64,000 nucleotides of DNA from Actinopolymorpha cephalotaxi (GTDB lineage: Bacteria; Actinomycetota; Actinomycetes; Propionibacteriales; Actinopolymorphaceae), in contig NZ_JACBZA010000001.1 in the NCBI RefSeq assembly GCF_013408535.1, positions 5,664,850 to 5,728,849 of the forward strand, given 5' to 3'. A program made the translations under genes and the position numbers. How positions within the stretch are numbered: the first letter of the stretch is position 1; each line of letters begins with the position of its first letter. Positions 56,428-64,000 of this stretch are shown here, piece by piece. A model generated the notes under the pieces. It searched no databases and was not told the DNA's origin. It was given only the letters and a program-made list of their open reading frames with translations.

Positions 56428-56470
56428 GCCGCCGTTCCGGCCGCCTTTCGGCGTCCCGCTCTCCGGCGAC
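56428..56470 (-). ncRNA. Structured leader element A at the start of the distal rRNA transcript
   Basis: On the minus strand GTCGCCG (56470-56464) pairs with CGGCGGC (56434-56428), with one G-U pair. Inside are GAGAGCGGGA, a CGCC-GAAA-GGCG hairpin (56442-56453) and GGCCGGA. Relative to element B the loop and single-stranded parts are conserved, while stem positions change in pairs. Confidence 0.6.
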
Positions 56471-56476
56471 TCGTAG

Positions 56477-56505
56477 AAGTTACATGGTCGTCTTGTGGTG
56501 GTCAA
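56477..56505 (-). promoter_or_regulatory. rRNA promoter, distal (P1)
   Basis: TTGACC (56500-56505), 17 bp, TAACTT (56477-56482) on the minus strand. The predicted start is at about 56470, the first base of hairpin element A. Confidence 0.7.
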
Positions 56506-56610
56506 CTTGGGGGTCGACCATGCGCCGGCACCCGAGCACCGGACCCCGCAGAGGGGTCCCGACGGGCGCGGGGCAGACGCCCGGCAGGCCGGACAGGAAC
56601 ACCCCGACCA

Positions 56611-56642
56611 GCGGCGACAGGTCGCACTTCACCTGTCGCCGC
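56611..56642 (-). terminator. dnaK terminator hairpin
   Basis: A 12-bp perfect stem, GCGGCGACAGGT (56611-56622) with its complement at 56631-56642, lies about 70 nt past the dnaK stop. No U-tract follows, so it is an L-shaped terminator candidate insulating dnaK from the rRNA promoters. Confidence 0.65.
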
Positions 56643-56712
56643 CGACCGGGGCGCTGGTCCCGTCCGGAGCATGCCGACCGGTTCACCTACACCGGCCGCG
56701 GCCTACTGCCGG

Positions 56713-58614
56713 CTACTTCTGCTCGCCACGCTTGTCGTCGTCGACGACCTCGCCCTCCACGACGTCGTCCCCACCGCCGGTGGGAGCGTCCCCTGTCGCG
56801 CCGGTGCCGTCGGGTCCGTCGGTGTGGTCGGCCGCCTCGCCGGTCGGGGCACCCTGCGCCTGCTCGGCGTTGGCGTAGATCGCCGAACCGATCTTGGTGC
56901 GCGACTCCGACAGCTTGTCGAACGCCGCCTTCACCGCGTCCGTGTCCTCACCCTCGAGGGCCTTCTTCAGCGCCGAGACGTCCTGCTCGACCTCCGACTT
57001 CACCTCGGCCGGAACGCTGTCGGGGTTGTCCGCGACGAACTTCTCCGTCTGGTAGATCAGCGAGTCCGCCTGGTTGCGCAACTCCGCTGCCTCACGCCGG
57101 AGACGGTCCTCCTCGGCGTACTGCTCCGCGTCCCGCACCATCCGCTCGATGTCGTCCTTGGGGAGAGCCGACCCACCCGTGACCGTCATCTTCTGCTCAC
57201 GACCCGTGCCCAGGTCCTTCGCCGACACGTGCACGATGCCGTTCGCGTCGATGTCGAAGGAGACCTCGATCTTGGGCACGCCGCGCGGCGCCGGTGCGAT
57301 CCCGGTGAGCTCGAAGTTGCCGAGGGACTTGTTGTCGGCCGCCATGGCCCGCTCGCCCTGGAACACCTCGATCAGGACGGACGGCTGCCCGTCGGCCGCG
57401 GTGGAGAAGACCTCCGACTTGGTGGTCGGGATCGTGGTGTTGCGCTCGATGATCTTGGTGAAGATGCCGCCCTGGCCCGACAGCCGGCCGGACGCGATGC
57501 CGAGGGACAGGGGAGTGACATCCAACAACAGGACATCCTTCACCTCACCCCGCAACACACCCGACTGCAACGACGCACCAATCGCCACCACCTCATCAGG
57601 ATTCACACCCTTGTGAGGCTCCTTACCACCCGTCAACTCCCGCACCAACTCAGCCACCGCAGGCATCCGCGTCGAACCACCCACCAGAATCACGTGATCG
57701 ATCTTCGCCACCTCGACCCCGCCATCCCGCAACACCTGCTGGAACGGACGACGACACCGCTCCAACAAATCCCCCGTCAACCGCTGGAACTCAGCACGAG
57801 TCAACTTCTCGTCCAAATGCAACGGACCCGACTCACCCAACGTCACATACGGCAGATTGATCGACGTCTCCGACGCCGACGACAACTCGATCTTCGCCTT
57901 CTCCGCAGCCTCCGTCAGCCGCTGCTTCGCGATCTTGTCCGCCCCAAGATCCACACCATGCTTGTTCTTGAACTGACCCACCAGCCAGTCCACGATCTTC
58001 GAATCCCAGTCATCCCCACCCAGAAGGTTGTCACCCGAGGTCGCCTTCACCTCGAACACACCCTCACCAATCTCCAACAACGACACATCAAACGTGCCAC
58101 CACCCAGATCGAACACCAGAATCGTCTGATCCGACCCCTTGTCCAACCCATACGCCAACGCAGCCGCCGTCGGCTCATTGATGATCCGCTGAACATTCAG
58201 CCCAGCAATCTCACCAGCCTCCTTCGTCGCCTGACGCTGCGCATCCGAAAAATACGCCGGCACGGTAATCACCGCATCCGTCACCGACTCCCCCAGATAC
58301 GCCTCCGCATCACGCTTCAACTTCTGCAACACAAACGCAGAAATCTGCTGCGCCGTAAACGGCTTCCCATCCACAGACGCCGACCAATCCGACCCCATAT
58401 GACGCTTCACCGAACGAATCGTCCGATCAACATTCGTCACCGCCTGCCGCTTCGCCACCTCCCCCACCAACACCTCACCATTCTTCGCAAACGCCACCAC
58501 CGACGGAGTCGTCCGCGCACCCTCCGCATTCGTCACAACCGTCGGCTCCCCACCCTCAAGAACCGCCACCACAGAATTCGTCGTACCAAGATCGATACCG
58601 ACCGAACGAGACAT
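56713..58614 (-). CDS. dnaK: Hsp70 chaperone DnaK
   Basis: Encodes 633 aa from ATG at 58614, with GGAGG about 9 nt upstream. The ATPase domain has [33 protein letters not shown] and [20 protein letters not shown]; the linker and substrate domain have [20 protein letters not shown]. The acidic tail ends [16 protein letters not shown]. It folds proteins with DnaJ and GrpE. It is unusual in lying after clpB rather than in front of grpE, with no HAIR operator seen upstream. From about 57520 to 58614 codons end mostly in G or T, while the 3' third uses the C/G-ending codons of the neighbours. Confidence 0.97.
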   Translation of the reverse strand: MSRSVGIDLGTTNSVVAVLEGGEPTVVTNAEGARTTPSVVAFAKNGEVLVGEVAKRQAVTNVDRTIRSVKRHMGSDWSASVDGKPFTAQQISAFVLQKLKRDAEAYLGESVTDAVITVPAYFSDAQRQATKEAGEIAGLNVQRIINEPTAAALAYGLDKGSDQTILVFDLGGGTFDVSLLEIGEGVFEVKATSGDNLLGGDDWDSKIVDWLVGQFKNKHGVDLGADKIAKQRLTEAAEKAKIELSSASETSINLPYVTLGESGPLHLDEKLTRAEFQRLTGDLLERCRRPFQQVLRDGGVEVAKIDHVILVGGSTRMPAVAELVRELTGGKEPHKGVNPDEVVAIGASLQSGVLRGEVKDVLLLDVTPLSLGIASGRLSGQGGIFTKIIERNTTIPTTKSEVFSTAADGQPSVLIEVFQGERAMAADNKSLGNFELTGIAPAPRGVPKIEVSFDIDANGIVHVSAKDLGTGREQKMTVTGGSALPKDDIERMVRDAEQYAEEDRLRREAAELRNQADSLIYQTEKFVADNPDSVPAEVKSEVEQDVSALKKALEGEDTDAVKAAFDKLSESRTKIGSAIYANAEQAQGAPTGEAADHTDGPDGTGATGDAPTGGGDDVVEGEVVDDDKRGEQK

Positions 58615-58640
58615 AACCACAAGCCTCCGAGCGAGATTGG

Positions 58641-58669
58641 GGTGCGGCGCCCGTGGAGGGCGCCGCACC
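58641..58669 (-). promoter_or_regulatory. 12-bp hairpin just upstream of the dnaK ribosome site
   Basis: GGTGCGGCGCCC (58641-58652) and its exact complement (58658-58669) enclose a 5-nt loop. It ends 12 nt before the GGAGG of dnaK. It could terminate clpB transcripts, attenuate dnaK, or be a stable 5' leader hairpin. Confidence 0.6.
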
Positions 58670-58781
58670 GGGTGTTGTCACCGATGAAGAGGGGAACCCG
58701 GCCGGCCGGCCGGATCGAATGGAGATCGAGATGGAGATCAGGAAGGACGTCGAGTCGACGTCGAGCGGACAGTGGTCGGTG

Positions 58782-58796
58782 CCCCCGTCGGGGGCG
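58782..58796 (-). terminator. Short hairpin after clpB
   Basis: GCCCCCG and CGGGGGC pair around a single base immediately after the clpB stop. Too tight a loop for an efficient hairpin on its own; weak terminator candidate. Confidence 0.35.
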
Positions 58797-58803
58797 GGCC
58801 GGG

Positions 58804-61419
<2,616 letters not shown>

Positions 61420-61529
61420 GGTTTCCGTGTCCCCGGTCTGGGTGTTCCCTGTCTGGATGTCCCGTGTCTGGGTGTCTGGGTGTCTGCGGTGCAGGCCCCC
61501 GTCGTCATCGGTCTTCTGCTGGCTGAACC

Positions 61530-61566
61530 ATCACGAAGTTGAGTCCATTCCACTCAACTTCGTGAT
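61530..61566 (-). promoter_or_regulatory. HAIR-type HspR operator upstream of clpB
   Basis: GTTGAGT-N7-ACTCAAC at 61538-61558 matches the HspR consensus CTTGAGT-N7-ACTCAAG at six of seven positions in each half. The symmetry continues outward to 15-bp arms (61530-61544 and 61552-61566). It lies between hspR and clpB. The longer arms could also make it a terminator of the hspR transcript. Confidence 0.8.
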
Positions 61567-61600
61567 CGTGCCGGGCCCTGGGTCATGGTGGTCCGCGAGA

Positions 61601-62071
61601 TCAGGGCTGTCGCCGGCGCCGAGTCCGGCCCTTCCAGACCACGACGGCCTGGCTCGGGCGGGGCAGCAGCTCGGGGAGGAAGGCCGCCTGCTCGGCGGCG
61701 CGTTCGAACATCAGCCGGGCGTCCTCGAGAGCGCCTTCCAGCTCCTGCACCCGACCGCCGAGCGCCTCGACGACGGACTCCAGCTCGAGAATCCGGCGCA
61801 CGCCCTCCAGGCCGATGCCTGCGGCGGTGAGCTCGATGACGTGCCGCAGGGTCTCGATGTCACGGAGGGAGTAGCGCCGGCCCCCGCCCCCCGACCGGCC
61901 CGGCCGAACCAGGCCGAGCCGGTCGTAGGTGCGAAGGGTCTGCGGGTGCAGGCCGGTGAGCTCGGCCGCGACGCTGATGACGTACACCGGCGTCTCGGCG
62001 TCCATCGACACGTCGAAGGCCGGCCGGGAGCGGCGTGAGCCGTCCGGCGCGCCGGCACGGGTACCCGTCAT
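61601..62071 (-). CDS. hspR: HspR heat-shock repressor (MerR family)
   Basis: Encodes 156 aa. ATG at 62071 overlaps the dnaJ stop as ATGA. The MerR-type HTH is VYVISVAAELTGLHPQTLRT followed by YDRLGLVRPGRSGGGGRRYS, the exact HspR pattern, with a coiled coil after it (LESVVEALGGRVQELEGALE). HspR binds HAIR elements with DnaK as co-repressor and turns off dnaK and clpB operons when unfolded protein is low. The final RTRRRRQP tail is highly basic. Being translated with dnaJ fits autoregulation of the operon. Confidence 0.95.
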   Translation of the reverse strand: MTGTRAGAPDGSRRSRPAFDVSMDAETPVYVISVAAELTGLHPQTLRTYDRLGLVRPGRSGGGGRRYSLRDIETLRHVIELTAAGIGLEGVRRILELESVVEALGGRVQELEGALEDARLMFERAAEQAAFLPELLPRPSQAVVVWKGRTRRRRQP

Positions 62072-63258
62072 CGGACGCCTTCCTTCCCGTCGTACTCACC
62101 GCGCGCCGCGTCGCTTCCGGTCGCCCGGCGGTAGGCGTCGAGGGCTTCCCGGGCCTTGTCGTCGAGATGGTCCGGAACGACCACCTCCACGGTGACCAGC
62201 AGGTCGCCCTTGGTGCCGTCCCGGCGGGCCGCTCCCTTGCCGCGTACGCGGAACGTACGGCCGTTGGGTGTGCCCGGCGGGACCTTCAGGGTGACCAGCG
62301 GGCCGGCGAGCGTGGGCACCTTCACCTCACCACCGAGCGCCGCCTCGGGGAACGAGATCGGCACGGTGACGGTGAGGTGCTCGCCCTTGCGGCCGAACCG
62401 CTCGTCCGCCTGTACGTGCACGGTGACGTACAGGTCGCCGGCCGGTCCGCCCCGCTCGCCCGCGGCGCCCTTGGCGCGCAGGCGGATGCGCTGGTTGTCG
62501 TACACCCCGGCCGGGATGCGCACCTGCATCGTGCGGGCCGACTCCGCCCGGCCCGAACCGTGGCAGGTGGGGCACGGGTTGTCGACCACCAGGCCGCGGC
62601 CCCGGCAGGAGCGGCACGGCTCGGTCATCGCCAGCCGGCCGCCCTGGGAGGTGGCCCGCATCCCGACGCCCTCGCAGTCCGGGCACACCCGCGGCATCGT
62701 GCCGGCCTTCGCGCCGGTGCCCGAACACGCCGGGCACGGCGCGTCGCTGGTCATCCGGAGCGGGACCGTCACACCGTCGACCGCGTCCCGGAAGCCGATG
62801 GTGACCTCGGTCTCCACGTCGGCGCCCCGGCGCGGGCGGGTGCCCGGCGGGGTCCGGGTGCGCCCGCCGGTGAAGATGCCACCGAGGATGTCGCCCAGAC
62901 CGCCGCCCCCGCGGTTGCCGCCCTGCTGCTGGGTGAAGATGTCGCCGAGGTCGAACGGAAAACCGCCGCCGGCCTGGCCGCCGGCTCCTCCGCCGCCGCC
63001 GGGGAAGCGGAACCCGCCTCCACCGAACAGCGACCGAGCCTCGTCGTACTCCTTGCGCTTGGCCGGGTCGGAGAGGACGGAGTAGGCCTCGGAAACCTCC
63101 TTGAACCGCTCCTCCGCCTTGGCGTCACCCCGGTTGGCGTCGGGGTGGTTGGCCCGGGCGAGCTTGCGGTAGGACTTTTTGATCTCCTCGGGCTTCGCAT
63201 CCTTGGAGACGCCGAGCACCTTGTAGAAGTCCTTCTCGAGCCATTCCTTGGTGCCCAT
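62068..63258 (-). CDS. dnaJ: DnaJ co-chaperone
   Basis: Encodes 396 aa from ATG at 63258, with GGGGAG upstream. The J domain has KDFYKVLGVSKDAKPEEIKK and the HPD triad in RANHPDANRGD. A Gly/Phe region (FGGGGFRFPGGGGG) and four zinc-finger CxxCxGxG repeats follow: CPACSGTG, CPDCEGVG, CRSCRGRG, CPTCHGSG. It stimulates DnaK ATPase and presents substrates. It sits between grpE (23 nt) and hspR (4-nt overlap), the usual DnaJ1 position in actinobacteria. Confidence 0.96.
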   Translation of the reverse strand: MGTKEWLEKDFYKVLGVSKDAKPEEIKKSYRKLARANHPDANRGDAKAEERFKEVSEAYSVLSDPAKRKEYDEARSLFGGGGFRFPGGGGGAGGQAGGGFPFDLGDIFTQQQGGNRGGGGLGDILGGIFTGGRTRTPPGTRPRRGADVETEVTIGFRDAVDGVTVPLRMTSDAPCPACSGTGAKAGTMPRVCPDCEGVGMRATSQGGRLAMTEPCRSCRGRGLVVDNPCPTCHGSGRAESARTMQVRIPAGVYDNQRIRLRAKGAAGERGGPAGDLYVTVHVQADERFGRKGEHLTVTVPISFPEAALGGEVKVPTLAGPLVTLKVPPGTPNGRTFRVRGKGAARRDGTKGDLLVTVEVVVPDHLDDKAREALDAYRRATGSDAARGEYDGKEGVR

Positions 63259-63281
63259 GGTGCTCCCCACCTCCCCCTTGC

Positions 63282-63992
63282 TCAGCCGTTGTCGGTCGGC
63301 GGCTGGTCATCGGCGCCCGCCGTGGCACCTTCGTCCGCCCCGGCGGCCGGCTCGGCGTCGGCGCTCTGCGCCGCCTGCTCCGGCGGCAGCCCGACGGTGG
63401 GTTCGGTGACCGCGACCCGGGCCGGCCGCAGCACCCGCTCGCCCAGCCGGTAGCCCGGCTGGAGGATGGCCGAGCACGTCGGCCCCGACACGTCGTCGGA
63501 GTACGCGTGCATGAGCGCGTCGTGCACCCGCGGATCGAACTCGTCGCCGGCCTCGCCGAACTTCACCAGCCCGAGCTTGGACAACGAGGTTTCCAGCGCC
63601 TCGGACACCGCCTTGAACCCGCCGGACAACTCCTCGTGCTCACGGGCCCGGCCGATGTCGTCGAGGACCGGGAGGAGTTCGGTCAGCACGCTGCCGACGG
63701 CGTGTTCCTGGTTGGCCTGCCGGTCGCGGTCGACCCGCCGCTTGTAGTTGACGTACTCCGCCTGGAGCCGCTTGAGGTCGTTGGTGCGTTCGGCGACGGC
63801 CAGCTTGAGCGCCTCCACCTCCGCGGCGGACGCCGCGGAGGCCTCCTCGGCACCGCCAGGCTCACCGGTCGTGGCAGTGGCCCCCGCGTCGGGTTCGGCC
63901 GCTTCGCCGGCGCCGGGCGAAGGCGCGGTCGCGCGCGCCTCCTCCCGGATCTGCCCGGTGCGCGGGTCGATGCGCCGCCGGTCGTGGACCAC
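63282..63992 (-). CDS. grpE: GrpE nucleotide exchange factor
   Basis: Encodes 236 aa from GTG at 63992, preceded by AAGGA at the very edge of the window; the true start may lie a little further upstream, since related proteins have a longer N-terminus before RRIDPRTG. The long helix carries LKRLQAEYVNYKRRVDRDRQ, and the beta domain has FDPRVHDALMHAYSDD and AILQPGYRLGERVLRPARVA. GrpE releases ADP from DnaK. The C-terminus has an extra Ala/Pro/Asp/Glu tail. In actinobacteria dnaK normally precedes grpE, so a dnaK may lie just beyond the window. Confidence 0.93.
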   Translation of the reverse strand: MVHDRRRIDPRTGQIREEARATAPSPGAGEAAEPDAGATATTGEPGGAEEASAASAAEVEALKLAVAERTNDLKRLQAEYVNYKRRVDRDRQANQEHAVGSVLTELLPVLDDIGRAREHEELSGGFKAVSEALETSLSKLGLVKFGEAGDEFDPRVHDALMHAYSDDVSGPTCSAILQPGYRLGERVLRPARVAVTEPTVGLPPEQAAQSADAEPAAGADEGATAGADDQPPTDNG

Positions 63993-64000
63993 GGGTCCTT

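Noticed and set aside
56267-56470. Glycine riboswitch, suggested by GAGAG and CGCCGAAAGG words
   Set aside because: The GGAGCAA and CTCTCAGG blocks are missing, the elements are too short, and they begin at rRNA promoters rather than ahead of a glycine gene.

Overview
This window is chromosomal DNA from a high-G+C actinobacterium. The evidence is GC-rich third codon positions, frequent GTG starts, a BldC-type regulator, HspR control of chaperones, a maleylpyruvate isomerase of the mycothiol-linked DinB type, and an rRNA operon without spacer tRNAs. The order bldC / conserved hypothetical / branched-chain amino-acid dehydrogenase / DUF3073 / purM / purF matches the Streptomyces chromosome as I remember it. 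The extra genes inserted there and the glycan locus suggest a relative, perhaps in the Propionibacteriales, rather than Streptomyces itself; that placement is inference.

Region 1 (1-8 kb): the 3' end of a large LuxR-type regulator, a HAD phosphatase with a small membrane protein, a divergent MarR/VOC pair with an operator-like inverted repeat, and a five-gene minus-strand operon (DUF4129, small membrane protein, MoxR ATPase, DUF58, membrane protein) in which every junction is a 4-nt overlap. Region 2 (8-21 kb): housekeeping and development genes. They are bldC, a conserved hypothetical, vdh, a ThuA protein with a uronate-dehydrogenase-like enzyme, a DUF3073 protein, purM and purF, a serine hydrolase, a maleylpyruvate isomerase-family protein, and the threonine-degrading pair tdh-kbl. 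Region 3 (21-24 kb): an intergenic array of perfect palindromes, then cysD-cysN (ATP sulfurylase).

Region 4 (24-50 kb): a surface-glycan locus. It has a PglD-like acyltransferase, an undecaprenyl-phosphate sugar transferase, two UDP-GlcNAc 2-epimerases, two UDP-sugar dehydrogenases, five further glycosyltransferase-like or membrane lipid genes, a CDP-alcohol phosphotransferase, a secreted GH25 muramidase and a secreted GH85 endo-beta-N-acetylglucosaminidase. A five-gene ABC importer (family 5 binding protein, two permeases, two ATPases) is embedded in it. Several proteins here carry His-rich repeats. Together the genes could build, export-prime and remodel an acidic (ManNAcA- or GlcA/GlcNAcA-type) wall polymer.

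Region 5 (50.5-56.5 kb): a 16S-23S-5S rRNA operon on the minus strand. It is preceded by three tandem sigma-A-like promoters, two of which carry the same covarying hairpin at the start of the transcript. Region 6 (56.7-64 kb): chaperone genes grpE-dnaJ-hspR and clpB, with an HspR (HAIR) operator between hspR and clpB, then a dnaK separated from grpE. The 5' two-thirds of this dnaK uses G/T-ending codons unlike the rest of the gene and the window.
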